Of a stretch of 64,000 nt of DNA, positions 1 through 8,338 are shown piece after piece. The DNA comes from Roseivirga sp. E12 (GTDB taxonomy: Bacteria > Bacteroidota > Bacteroidia > Cytophagales > Cyclobacteriaceae): NCBI RefSeq assembly GCF_017592825.1, contig NZ_JAGFMD010000001.1:868001-932000 (forward strand), written 5' to 3'. The notes below the pieces were generated by a model, which did no database searches, had not been told where the DNA came from, and saw only the letters and a program-made list of their open reading frames with translations. Position numbers and translations under genes: made by a program. Numbering within the stretch: position 1 is the first letter of the stretch; each line of letters opens with the position of its first letter.

Positions 1-1
1 G

Positions 2-103
2 CAGATGATGCGCATCACAAAAACGGGCGAAAGCAAAATCAAGAGCGAGGTCTTCAAGGATTTTAAGTTTGTGCCCCTACTCGGTGATGATGGGTGGAAG
101 TAA
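2..103 (+). CDS. pcm: Protein-L-isoaspartate O-methyltransferase, C-terminal fragment
   Basis: Only the last 33 codons lie in the window; the gene enters from the left edge and stops with TAA at 101-103. The visible tail contains RITKTGE and FKFVPLLG. This resembles the end of PCMT proteins, where a basic strand is followed by a Phe-x-Phe-Val-Pro motif. The family repairs isoaspartyl damage in proteins using SAM. The assignment rests on a short stretch and is moderate. A heptamer tandem array begins one base after the stop codon. Confidence 0.55.
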   Translation, partial: QMMRITKTGESKIKSEVFKDFKFVPLLGDDGWK

Positions 104-104
104 G

Positions 105-160
105 GCGTAGTACGTACTGAGTATTGCGTATTGCGTATTGCGTATTGCGTATTGCGAAGT
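105..160 (+). repeat. Heptamer tandem array, family A (8 units)
   Basis: Eight consecutive 7-nt units read gcgtagt, acgtact, gagtatt, four copies of gcgtatt, then gcgaagt. The array starts one base after the stop of the upstream gene. The same unit family reappears at 48873-48956. It has no spacers and no hairpin of its own. It is followed by very AT-rich DNA (about 165-245). Confidence 0.85.
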
Positions 161-284
161 AAAATGGGTATTGACTATATATTGAATAGTATTATATTAT
201 TATACATACATATTTATATTTATTCATATAAAATATTTAACTAAGATTCTCACTCCAGAACAAAGATATTATTGCTCCAATCGC

Positions 285-292
285 TAATTTTG
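285..292 (+). promoter_or_regulatory. Candidate Bacteroidota -7 element for the thioesterase gene
   Basis: TAATTTTG fits the Bacteroidota -7 consensus TAnnTTTG and lies 18 bases before the ATG at 311. No convincing -33 TTTG is visible at the usual distance, so this is only a candidate. The preceding 161-284 region holds no gene and is strongly AT-rich. Confidence 0.35.
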
Positions 293-310
293 CACTAGAC
301 AGAATTTACT

Positions 311-835
311 ATGGCGAAGAAGCAGAAAACTTGCAAGGACTCATGTGTTACCATGACAGAATTGGTGCTCCCTAATGACACCAATACACTCAACAATCTT
401 ATGGGTGGTCGTTTGATGCACTGGATGGATGTAGTTTCGGCAATTGCAGCACAAAAGCACTCTAATCGTATTGTAGTTACCGCTTCAGCAGATAACATAT
501 CATTCCGTAACCCTATCCAGTTAGGTGATGTAGTGACGCTCGAAGCCAAGGTGACGAGAGCATTCAGTTCTTCTATGGAAGTGTATGTAGAGGTCTATGC
601 GGAAAACATCCCCTCTGGAACGCGTTTCAAGAGCCATAGCGCCTTCTTTACCTTTGTAGCAGTTGATCAAGGTGGTCGCCCTATTGATGTGCCTGAGCTT
701 AAGCCAGAGACTTCTGAAGAGCAAGAACTGTTTGAAGGTGCATTAAGAAGAAGACAGCTAAGGTTAGTTCTCGCCAAGCGCATGAAGCCTGAGGATGCTA
801 CTGAGCTTAAAAGTATTTTTGAGACACAGGTATAA
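311..835 (+). CDS. Acyl-CoA thioesterase, hotdog fold (YciA/ACOT type)
   Basis: A 174-residue single-hotdog protein predicted to hydrolyse acyl-CoA thioesters in the cytoplasm. Near residues 28-40 it has the family hallmark NNLMGGRLMHWMD, in which Asn and Asp are the expected catalytic pair. This is followed by a central helix (VVSAIAAQKHS) and the strand SADNISFRNPIQLGDVV. The basic C-terminal tail from about residue 145 is typical of the Bacteroidota members. The gene stands alone: pcm ends 200 bases upstream and a palindromic repeat follows. Chain-length preference cannot be read from sequence. Confidence 0.85.
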   Translation: MAKKQKTCKDSCVTMTELVLPNDTNTLNNLMGGRLMHWMDVVSAIAAQKHSNRIVVTASADNISFRNPIQLGDVVTLEAKVTRAFSSSMEVYVEVYAENIPSGTRFKSHSAFFTFVAVDQGGRPIDVPELKPETSEEQELFEGALRRRQLRLVLAKRMKPEDATELKSIFETQV

Positions 836-843
836 AACCACAG

Positions 844-937
844 GTCATTCTGAGGGAGGCACGACCGAAAGAATCCCCTAATCGCTTCAGGGATTCGTTT
901 TATAATCAGGAGATTGCTTCGCTTCGCTCGCAATGAC
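844..937. repeat. Palindromic intergenic repeat with GTCATT/AATGAC ends
   Basis: The segment begins GTCATTCTGAGG and ends CGCTCGCAATGAC, so the termini are inverted. An internal hairpin pairs GAATCCC with GGGATTC around 871-896. It is non-coding. Elements with this general wording are frequent in Bacteroidota intergenic DNA; a related palindrome occurs at 58247-58295. Confidence 0.65.
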
Positions 938-1005
938 GAATAGGTCTCGGAATCTTTTCCATTCCAAGTCTGGGTAAATGTCCATTTCAACTTATCTTTG
1001 ATTAT

Positions 1006-1599
1006 ATGAGTGATCAGAACTTCCTAGCCCAGTTTATTGAAGAACCAATTTACCTGATCAAGGAAGATCAAGTGGCCACAACCGAAGATGCAGTAGCCGA
1101 AAGCCCTGTTGACACTTCTGAGCCTCCAAAGACTGAAGAAAAGAAGCCAGAGCCCACTCCTATTCAGACTGAAGTTCCAGAACCATTGGTTGCTAAAGAA
1201 CCTGAACCAGTCTATGTCAAACCTCTTCCGACAGCTGGTGATAATCTCAAACACTGTATTGTCTTGGTAGATTCTGATGAAGAGTTATTGGAAGAGCCTT
1301 TAAAAGAATTACTGTACAAGATTATAGGAGCTGTTAAGAGAAAGCCTGAGGATGTATTACTGACCAACTGTCGGAATGCCGGAAAGGATCAAATTGAGGC
1401 CTTGTTAGCCAATAACAACCACAAACACATCCTCGCCTTTGGTACAGATGTTCTAACGGAACTCAGCAGTGTTCAAGCTTACGAAATCCACAAACCAAAG
1501 TATGTAGCTATGCTTAAGGCTGACTCGCTGACCGAGATTGCTTCAAATGTGGACAAGAAAAAAGCGCTATGGAAAGCGCTTCAAGAGATGTTTTTGTAG
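1006..1599 (+). CDS. Hypothetical protein with acidic/proline-rich N-terminus and possible DNA polymerase III psi-like domain
   Basis: The 197-residue product has two parts. Residues about 20-75 are low-complexity, rich in Glu, Pro and Lys and probably disordered. Residues about 80-197 form a compact alpha/beta domain starting IVLVDSDEELLEEPLKELL and ending KKKALWKALQEMF. By eye this resembles E. coli HolD (psi), which has a similar strand, a DPL-x-x-D-x-L-like helix, a PDQVL-like strand and an ARAALW helix near its end. Psi belongs to the uracil-DNA-glycosylase-like fold. The relation is my inference, and no catalytic motif is evident. The gene is followed after 8 bases by a convergent lipoprotein gene. 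Confidence 0.5.
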   Translation: MSDQNFLAQFIEEPIYLIKEDQVATTEDAVAESPVDTSEPPKTEEKKPEPTPIQTEVPEPLVAKEPEPVYVKPLPTAGDNLKHCIVLVDSDEELLEEPLKELLYKIIGAVKRKPEDVLLTNCRNAGKDQIEALLANNNHKHILAFGTDVLTELSSVQAYEIHKPKYVAMLKADSLTEIASNVDKKKALWKALQEMFL

Positions 1600-1607
1600 A
1601 CTAAAGT

Positions 1608-2726
1608 CTATTCAGTCTCTCCGAATATACTCGCAAGCTTATTCTGCAAAGCTCTTCCTCTTAAGTTCTTGCCAATCACTCGTCCCTCTGGATCAAGCAA
1701 TAGTGCGAAAGGAATTGCATTCACCTTGTAAGTCATAGCAGCTGCAGATTGAAAGTATTTGAGATCTGACACATGTGTCGGCCAAACCAAACCGTCCTTT
1801 GCAATTGCATCTACCCATTGGTTTCTTGTTCTGTCTAAGCTTACACTAAAGACCTCGAAGCCCTTGTCATTATACTTGTTGTACATGTTGACCACATTAG
1901 GGTTTTCGGCTCTACAAGGCTTACACCAGCCTGCCCAGAAGTCTAACAGTACATATTTACCTCTCAGGTCCTCTAAGCTAGCCGTCTCGCCTGCTGGCGT
2001 GGGTAGTGTGATGTTAGGAGCAACCTCTCCCATTGCCACTGCAGGTCTAAAGAATTCAAGGTTTGAGGTAAAGTATTCTACATCCTGAGAATTAGGGATC
2101 TCTTTTTGAAGTTTAGTGGCTAATGAATCCAGAAAATTGAATTCATCTGACTTGTTCGGGATGTAATCAGTGATTAACAGCGAAACAAGCGATCCATCGA
2201 AGTCCCAAGCCATTTTCTTCAGCTTGTCGATCTTACCCGCCTCAAGGGCTAGACCTTCGGAAGTCAACTCTTCTAAAAGTGCTCCATCGCCCGAATTACG
2301 GGCATTGATATACTTTTGATTAAAAGCAGTTACAACTTCTCGATATTCACCTAAATAGTCATAAAGCTGCTCAATGTACTCGGCATCGTCAGAACCAGTA
2401 ACTTTAATCATGCTGCCGCCCTGTCCTTCAGCCTCAACATTTAAATCTTCTTTGTCCAAAACAATTGTCTCGAACTGTTGTCCATAAACATTGATTCGAT
2501 AAAATCCGGGGCCATCTATCTTGGTCTCGATTTCGAAATTGCCTTTGTGATCAGAATAGGCCGTAAGTACAGGCGTGATTTGCCCTGTCTCGTAACGTTC
2601 CAAAATCACCTCTCCCTGAGGAATTGGGTTTTCAATCTTCCCGGTAATTTTGATCATACCGTCTTTCGAGCTACCGCAAGCACTTACAATTGCTGTGAGT
2701 ATCAAAAGGCCTAAAAACTTCTTCAT
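1608..2726 (-). CDS. TlpA-family thiol-disulfide oxidoreductase lipoprotein with DUF4369 domain
   Basis: A 372-residue periplasmic lipoprotein. The signal peptide ends in a lipobox, IVSAC, with Cys at about 17. Residues 25-130 look like the DUF4369 beta domain (ITGKIENPIPQGEVILERY). A helical linker follows, and residues about 235-372 form a TlpA/ResA-like thioredoxin fold with WAGWCKPCR as the redox CxxC. Such proteins reduce or shuffle cysteines in the periplasm, for example in cytochrome c maturation; the partner is not evident here. It ends convergently with the psi-like gene and starts 2 bases after gatB ends, so it may be co-transcribed with alaS-gatB. Confidence 0.88.
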   Translation of the reverse strand: MKKFLGLLILTAIVSACGSSKDGMIKITGKIENPIPQGEVILERYETGQITPVLTAYSDHKGNFEIETKIDGPGFYRINVYGQQFETIVLDKEDLNVEAEGQGGSMIKVTGSDDAEYIEQLYDYLGEYREVVTAFNQKYINARNSGDGALLEELTSEGLALEAGKIDKLKKMAWDFDGSLVSLLITDYIPNKSDEFNFLDSLATKLQKEIPNSQDVEYFTSNLEFFRPAVAMGEVAPNITLPTPAGETASLEDLRGKYVLLDFWAGWCKPCRAENPNVVNMYNKYNDKGFEVFSVSLDRTRNQWVDAIAKDGLVWPTHVSDLKYFQSAAAMTYKVNAIPFALLLDPEGRVIGKNLRGRALQNKLASIFGETE

Positions 2727-2728
2727 TC

Positions 2729-4192
2729 CTATCCGTTTAACTTCTTATTCAATATTTCCTGGACCTGTTTTGCATCTGCTTTGCCCTGGCTTTTTTTCAT
2801 CACCTGGCCCATAAACAGTCCCATTAATTTCTTTTTGCCTTGTTTAAAGGCTTCCACTTCCTTCGGTAAAGATAACAATACATCGTTTACCATGTCCTCT
2901 AAAGTGTCTGCATTGTCAACAGAAAGCAAATCTTGGCTTTCTGCGATGTGCAAAGCACTCAAATCATTCTCCAGCATAGCAGGCAAAACGGTATGAGTGG
3001 CAACTGTATTATTCAAACGCCCTTCAGCCAGCAGATCAATCAATCCGGCCATTCGTTCTGCCGAGATACCCAGTTGATCAATAGTGAGGTCCTTTTCGTT
3101 CAACAAGCCTTTAACTGCACCATTGAGCCAGTTAGCGGCAGTTTTTTTATTGGCTACCAATTCACACAACGCATGAAAGTATAAAGCAGTTTCCCTCTCT
3201 TCTGTCAAAAGGCTCACATCGTAGTCAGACAGCTGATACTCTGTCTTAAATAACTTCCTGAAAGCCTGTGGTGCCTGGGCCATATTCGACCTTAACAACT
3301 CCAAATACGGGTCATCTATTACAACTGGCGGTAAATCTGGGCAAGGAAAGTATCGATAGTCGTTCATCGTTTCCTTGAATCGCATGCTAGCTGTTTTGCC
3401 TGTACTAGGGTCGAAGGTTCTTGTTTCGATATCAATATACTGATCGGAAAGAGCCATTTCTAGCTGTCGCTCCAGCTCATGTGTAATTGCCTTACGCACA
3501 TTACCGAAGGAGTTCATATTCTTTACTTCAACCTTGTTTCCCAATACAGTAGCACCAATGGGCATAATAGAGATATTGGCATCACATCGGAGCTCACCAT
3601 TTTCCATATTAGCCTCGCTAATCCCTAAAAAGCGTACAATCCTGCGGATTTCCTGTAAAAAGGCTGCCGCTTCGTCTGGACCCTTGATGCTAGGATTCGT
3701 CACAATTTCGATCAAAGGTGTCCCCGCCCTATTCAAGTCAATGAGCGTTGAACCTTCCTCATCGTGTATCGACTTGCCAGCATCCTCTTCCATATGGATA
3801 TGATGGAGTTCTACTCGGGGCTGCTGAAAATCTTCTCCAAACAGTTCTACCGTGCCTCCCATACAGATGGGTGTTTTGTCCTGAGTTGTTTGATAGCCTT
3901 TTGGTAAGTCAGGATAGAAGTAGCTCTTCCGTGCAAAGTGATTGACTCTGGTGATCTCACTCCCACAAGCCAAACCCATCAAAATGGACTTTTCTACTAC
4001 CTCTTTATTCAAAACAGGTAGTGTTCCAGGATGCCCCAGTGAGATTACACTGATATTCTCGTTTGGTGCTGCGTCTGATGTATTAGGATCTGACGAAAAA
4101 ATCTTGGAGGCCGTGTTGAGTTGCACATGAACTTCAAGACCAACAACAGTCTGAAAACCCGCCTTGGTTAATTTGGTAATGACTTTGTTCAC
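2729..4192 (-). CDS. gatB: Aspartyl/glutamyl-tRNA(Asn/Gln) amidotransferase subunit B
   Basis: A 487-residue GatB, the kinase/transamidation subunit of GatCAB, which converts Glu-tRNA(Gln) or Asp-tRNA(Asn) to the amide form. Visible family motifs are VGLEVHVQL near the start, HPGTLPVLN, NHFARKSYFYPDLPKGYQ, DLNRAGTPLIEIVT, and the C-terminal GatB/YqeY domain ending GQVMKKSQGKAD. The start is GTG, overlapping the alaS stop codon as GTGA, which suggests translational coupling. GatA and GatC are not in the window. Confidence 0.97.
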   Translation of the reverse strand: MNKVITKLTKAGFQTVVGLEVHVQLNTASKIFSSDPNTSDAAPNENISVISLGHPGTLPVLNKEVVEKSILMGLACGSEITRVNHFARKSYFYPDLPKGYQTTQDKTPICMGGTVELFGEDFQQPRVELHHIHMEEDAGKSIHDEEGSTLIDLNRAGTPLIEIVTNPSIKGPDEAAAFLQEIRRIVRFLGISEANMENGELRCDANISIMPIGATVLGNKVEVKNMNSFGNVRKAITHELERQLEMALSDQYIDIETRTFDPSTGKTASMRFKETMNDYRYFPCPDLPPVVIDDPYLELLRSNMAQAPQAFRKLFKTEYQLSDYDVSLLTEERETALYFHALCELVANKKTAANWLNGAVKGLLNEKDLTIDQLGISAERMAGLIDLLAEGRLNNTVATHTVLPAMLENDLSALHIAESQDLLSVDNADTLEDMVNDVLLSLPKEVEAFKQGKKKLMGLFMGQVMKKSQGKADAKQVQEILNKKLNG

Positions 4193-6819
4193 AAAGAAGC
4201 GATCATTTCTTTCGCCTTGATGGCTACCTGCTCGAGACCGAAAAGGTCTTTACCTCCGGCAGTCGCAAAGAAAGGCTGACCACCTCCACCACCTTTGATT
4301 TCCTTAGCCAGTTCTCTTACCATCTGACCAGCATTCAGGCCTTTATCTGCAACAAGGTTCTCTGCAATGATAACAGCAATTTGAGGCTTACCTTCAATAT
4401 CAGCACCAATGACGGCTACCAGGTTATCTACCTCGTTCTTCAATTCAAAAGCAAGCTTCTTCAGCACATCAGCATTTGGCAATAAAACATTAGCTACCAA
4501 TGAATTAAAGCCATCTTCTTTAACTATTTGACTAGCTAAATCTTGTTTAATTAAACCTGACTGTTTTTTGTGCAGCTCTTCGATTATTTTGGTCAGTCTT
4601 TTCTGATCATCGATCAAACTAGAAATGGCCTTGGTGACTTCTTTTGGATTCTTAAGCAAGCCTTTAATCTCACTCAACTCTTTGTCTTGACCCTGCACAT
4701 AAGCAAAGGCTTTAGGCCCAGTATAAGCTTCAATTCTTCTCACCCCTGCTGCAACAGCACTCTCGGATACAATCTTGAACAAACCGATATCTCCGGTAGC
4801 GCTCACATGAGTTCCTCCACAGAGCTCAACTGAATATTCTGGGCCGAAAGTGATTACTCGAACATTATCACCATACTTTTCACCAAAGAGTGCCATAGCA
4901 CCTAATGCCTTCGCATCGGCAATTGGCACATTCCTCTTTTCATCCAGTGCGATATTTTGACGGATGTGATCATTCACAATTCGCTCGATTTCCTCGATCT
5001 GCTCATCTTCTACCTTCGAGAAGTGTGAAAAATCAAACCTAAGCACATTATCAGAGACAAGTGACCCTTTTTGCTGTACATGAGTACCTAGTGTATCCCT
5101 CAAGGCTGCATGCAGTAAATGAGTAGCACTATGGTTACTTCTAATCAAAGTCCTCCTATCGCTGTTGATTTCTGCCTTGAAAGTTGTCTTCGGATCACTC
5201 GGTATTTTATCAGTATAGTGGACAATCAGGTCATTCTCCTTTAGCGTATTGATTACTTTGATCGTTTCCGCATCATTGGTCAAAACGCCAGTATCTCCAA
5301 TCTGACCACCACTCTCTCCATAGAAAGGAGTTTTGTTCAAAACAACTTGAAAGACTTTGCCCTTTTTCTCCTTAATCTCCCGGTACTTGATGATTTGGGT
5401 CTCTGACGTTTCCTGGTCATATCCCACAAACTCCACTGAGTCATCTCCATGTACTTCTATCCAATCGCCTTTCTCTGAAACTGCATCAGCCTTGGAGCGT
5501 TGCTTTTGGGTTTCCATAGCAGCCGTAAAGCCAGCCTCATCAATAGTCAAACCATTCTCACGGGCGATCAATGCAGTAAGATCCAATGGAAAACCGAAAG
5601 TATCATATAGCTCGAAAACTTCCTGACCATCAATAGTTTTAGTAGCACTTTCTTCAAGTCTTTGTTTTATTTGATCGAGTCGCTTCAAACCATTCTCCAA
5701 AGTTCTTAGGAATGAGGATTCTTCCTCTCGAATAACCTTAGCAATCAGGTCTTTTTGGCTTTCCAACTCATCGAAGAATCCTTTGTACTGACCAGCCAAA
5801 ACTTCTACAAGTTCGTGCATAAATGGCTCTTTCAAGTTGAGGAAAGTATAACCGTAGCGTACCGCTCTTCTAAGAATTCGCCTGATCACATAGCCCGCTT
5901 TGTTATTAGACGGCAACTGGTCATCGGCTATAGCAAATGAAATTGCTCTAATATGATCTACAATCACACGAAGGGCAATATCTGTTTCTTCCTTAACGCC
6001 ATACTTCACTCCTGCCTTTTGAGACAAGTGATCAATCAACGGCATAAAGATGTCGGTATCGTAGTTTGAAAGCTTTCCTTGTAAAGCCATCGCCAAACGC
6101 TCGAAGCCCATTCCAGTATCTATATGCTGTGCTGGAAGGTTATCTAAATGGCCATCAGCTTTGCGATCAAACTGCATGAAAACCAAGTTCCATACTTCAA
6201 CCACCTGTGGGTGATCCATGTTGACCAGGTCCTTTCCAGGAACCTTGGCTATCTCTTCCTCTGATCGAAGGTCGATATGGATCTCTGAGCAAGGACCACA
6301 GGGCCCTGTATCGCCCATTTCCCAGAAGTTATCCTTCTTATCGCCATTCAAGATTCTAGCTTCGTCAATAAAAGCCTTCCAATAGTCAAAGGCTTCTTGG
6401 TCAAAGGCTAAGTTATCGGCCTTATCCCCTTCAAAAACTGTTACATACAGTCTTTCTTTAGGTAAGCCATAAACCTCTGTCAATAACTCCCAAGCCCAGC
6501 TGATCGCATCTTTTTTGAAATAATCACCAAAAGACCAGTTCCCTAACATTTCGAACATGGTATGGTGATAAGTATCAATACCTACCTCTTCTAGGTCATT
6601 GTGCTTACCAGAAACACGTAAACACTTTTGACTATTAACAGCACGAGAATAATCAGCCTTGGCATTGCCTAGGAAAAGGTCCTTAAACTGGTTCATACCA
6701 GCATTAGTAAACATCAGCGTAGGGTCATTTTTCAACACCATAGGTGCCGAAGGGACATATTTATGCTGCTTCTTTTCGAAGAATTCTATGAACTTTGACC
6801 TTATCTCTCTCGACTGCAT
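4189..6819 (-). CDS. alaS: Alanyl-tRNA synthetase
   Basis: An 876-residue full-length class II synthetase that charges tRNA(Ala). The catalytic core spans residues 1-240 (FTNAGMNQFKDLFLG, DTYHHTMFEMLGNWSFGDYF). The tRNA-recognition helical domain and the editing domain with the zinc-type motifs HSATH and CGGTH follow (about 565-680). The C-Ala domain ends with a GGGGGQPFFATAGG segment. The start MQSREIRSKF is the usual AlaRS beginning. It is divergent from the M23 peptidase gene and heads a tight run with gatB and the TlpA gene. Confidence 0.98.
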   Translation of the reverse strand: MQSREIRSKFIEFFEKKQHKYVPSAPMVLKNDPTLMFTNAGMNQFKDLFLGNAKADYSRAVNSQKCLRVSGKHNDLEEVGIDTYHHTMFEMLGNWSFGDYFKKDAISWAWELLTEVYGLPKERLYVTVFEGDKADNLAFDQEAFDYWKAFIDEARILNGDKKDNFWEMGDTGPCGPCSEIHIDLRSEEEIAKVPGKDLVNMDHPQVVEVWNLVFMQFDRKADGHLDNLPAQHIDTGMGFERLAMALQGKLSNYDTDIFMPLIDHLSQKAGVKYGVKEETDIALRVIVDHIRAISFAIADDQLPSNNKAGYVIRRILRRAVRYGYTFLNLKEPFMHELVEVLAGQYKGFFDELESQKDLIAKVIREEESSFLRTLENGLKRLDQIKQRLEESATKTIDGQEVFELYDTFGFPLDLTALIARENGLTIDEAGFTAAMETQKQRSKADAVSEKGDWIEVHGDDSVEFVGYDQETSETQIIKYREIKEKKGKVFQVVLNKTPFYGESGGQIGDTGVLTNDAETIKVINTLKENDLIVHYTDKIPSDPKTTFKAEINSDRRTLIRSNHSATHLLHAALRDTLGTHVQQKGSLVSDNVLRFDFSHFSKVEDEQIEEIERIVNDHIRQNIALDEKRNVPIADAKALGAMALFGEKYGDNVRVITFGPEYSVELCGGTHVSATGDIGLFKIVSESAVAAGVRRIEAYTGPKAFAYVQGQDKELSEIKGLLKNPKEVTKAISSLIDDQKRLTKIIEELHKKQSGLIKQDLASQIVKEDGFNSLVANVLLPNADVLKKLAFELKNEVDNLVAVIGADIEGKPQIAVIIAENLVADKGLNAGQMVRELAKEIKGGGGGQPFFATAGGKDLFGLEQVAIKAKEMIASL

Positions 6820-6861
6820 ACCGGAACTGTTATCTGCTAAAGCGCGTTTGATTAATTTTAT

Positions 6862-6869
6862 TAATTTTG
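6862..6869 (+). promoter_or_regulatory. Candidate -7 element for the M23 peptidase gene
   Basis: TAATTTTG fits TAnnTTTG in the divergent alaS/peptidase spacer. A TTTG at 6847-6850 is closer than the usual -33 spacing, so the assignment is weak. The ATG chosen for the downstream gene is at 6930. Confidence 0.3.
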
Positions 6870-6929
6870 CTAGGTCTTGGCATTAAAAGCAAAGGCACAA
6901 AATTAGGAGAATTTCAAAAAGGATTCTTA

Positions 6930-7922
6930 ATGTCTAAAATAAAATATTACTACGATACCGAGACCTGCAAGTATGAGCGGGTAAAGGTGAAAAAAAGCGA
7001 TATTATCATCAATGCGTTGGGTTTTACATCCCTTGCAGTGGTGCTCGCTATAGGCATTATTGTAGTGCTCTCTAAGTACTTCGAATCCCCTAAAGAAATG
7101 GCTCTCATCAAAGAAAATGAGGAGCTAAAGCTCTACTATGATCTAATGCAGGAGCAATTAACCGGTATGGATGACATGCTGGGTGTTTTGCAAGAAAAGG
7201 ACGATCACGTTTACAGGACAGTTTTTGAGGCTGAACCTATTGCCAGTACGGTTCGGGAAGCCGGTTCTGGAGGTGTACTTAAATACAGGAACTTATTAGA
7301 AAGCGACCTTGACAACAAGGACCTTGTAGTAGGTACCTTGGAAAGAATCGATCGCGTAAAGAAAAAGATGTACATCCAGACTAAGTCTTATGACGAAATC
7401 TTGGACTTGGCCAGAAATAAAGAAGCTTATTATGCTGCAATGCCGGCAATTCAGCCAGTTTCGAATAAAGAGTTAAGAAGACTTTCTTCTGGGTTTGGAA
7501 GAAGAATTGACCCAATCCTCAAAGTAAAGAAGATGCACTATGGTACTGACTTCTCAGCAGAAAGAGGCACGCCTATCTATGCCACTGCCGATGGTACCGT
7601 GAATAGAGCAAGAAAAGACCTTAGTGGACTTGGACATCATATCAAGATTGATCACGGCTTTGGCTTTGAAACGTTATATGGACACATGAGTCAGTTTCTA
7701 GTCAAGAATGGACAGAAGGTAAAGCGAGGTGACATCATTGGATACGTTGGAAATACTGGAAAGTCTACTGCCCCTCACCTCCACTACGAGGTTCACATTA
7801 ATGGCAAAGCTGTTAACCCTGTGTATTATTTCTACAAAGACTTAGACGCAAACGAGTTTGAAGAAATCTTAAGGCTTTCTTCCATTGAAAACCAATCACT
7901 CGGTTCTTATTCTAATCGATAA
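6930..7922 (+). CDS. M23 family peptidoglycan endopeptidase, membrane-anchored
   Basis: A 330-residue inner-membrane-anchored LytM-type metallopeptidase. The start MSKIKYYYDTETCKYERV at 6930 is preferred because this N-terminus is characteristic of Bacteroidota M23 proteins, and AAAGGA precedes it; a longer in-frame extension begins at 6867. One membrane segment is visible at about residues 28-50, followed by a coiled-coil-like stretch. The C-terminal LytM domain (about 180-305) has HYGTDFSAERGTPIYA and HLHYEVHING, supplying the zinc ligands. It probably cleaves peptidoglycan cross-links or recruits amidases at the envelope. Confidence 0.9.
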   Translation: MSKIKYYYDTETCKYERVKVKKSDIIINALGFTSLAVVLAIGIIVVLSKYFESPKEMALIKENEELKLYYDLMQEQLTGMDDMLGVLQEKDDHVYRTVFEAEPIASTVREAGSGGVLKYRNLLESDLDNKDLVVGTLERIDRVKKKMYIQTKSYDEILDLARNKEAYYAAMPAIQPVSNKELRRLSSGFGRRIDPILKVKKMHYGTDFSAERGTPIYATADGTVNRARKDLSGLGHHIKIDHGFGFETLYGHMSQFLVKNGQKVKRGDIIGYVGNTGKSTAPHLHYEVHINGKAVNPVYYFYKDLDANEFEEILRLSSIENQSLGSYSNR

Positions 7923-7999
7923 TTACTTCTTTTGTAACGGTTGATATTTAATCTTTGGGATTAAAGTTATTCTTTCAACATATTTTGTAACTTTCTGAT

Positions 8000-8338
8000 A
8001 TGCCGTACAAAGAGAAGCCTATTGTCAAAAAATATTTCACCATTGGTGAAGTGGCAAAAGAGCTTGGCGTAGCTACTTCTTTGATCCGTTTTTGGGAAAC
8101 CCAATTCGATTTCATTCGACCCAAAAAGAATGCAAAAGGCAACCGAAAATTCACACAAGACGACCTCAAAAAACTAAAGTTGGTCTATCATTTAGTTAAA
8201 GAAAAGGGGTACACGCTTCAAGGTGCTCAAGACCACATTAAAAGCAGCAAAGATAGTATTGATGACAAGGCGGAATTGGTGGAATCTCTTCAGAGAGTTC
8301 GAACTTTCCTTGAAGAGATGAAAAATAACTTGCCTTGA
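8000..8338 (+). CDS. MerR-family transcriptional regulator
   Basis: A short 112-residue DNA-binding protein. Residues 10-80 form a MerR winged helix-turn-helix (YFTIGEVAKELGVATSLIRFW, then the wing RKFTQDDLKKL). A short helical tail ends at residue 112, so there is no sensory or metal-binding C-terminal domain. It is constitutively similar to the small MerR proteins found between M23 peptidases and dprA in related genomes. Its stop overlaps the TTG start of dprA (TTGA), indicating coupling. The regulated genes are unknown. Confidence 0.88.
   Translation: MPYKEKPIVKKYFTIGEVAKELGVATSLIRFWETQFDFIRPKKNAKGNRKFTQDDLKKLKLVYHLVKEKGYTLQGAQDHIKSSKDSIDDKAELVESLQRVRTFLEEMKNNLP

Noticed and set aside
105-160. 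CRISPR array
   Set aside because: The units are 7 bases with no spacers and no cas genes are present.
161-243. Replication origin in AT-rich DNA
   Set aside because: No DnaA boxes or nearby dnaA/dnaN, and AT-rich spacers are normal in this genome type.
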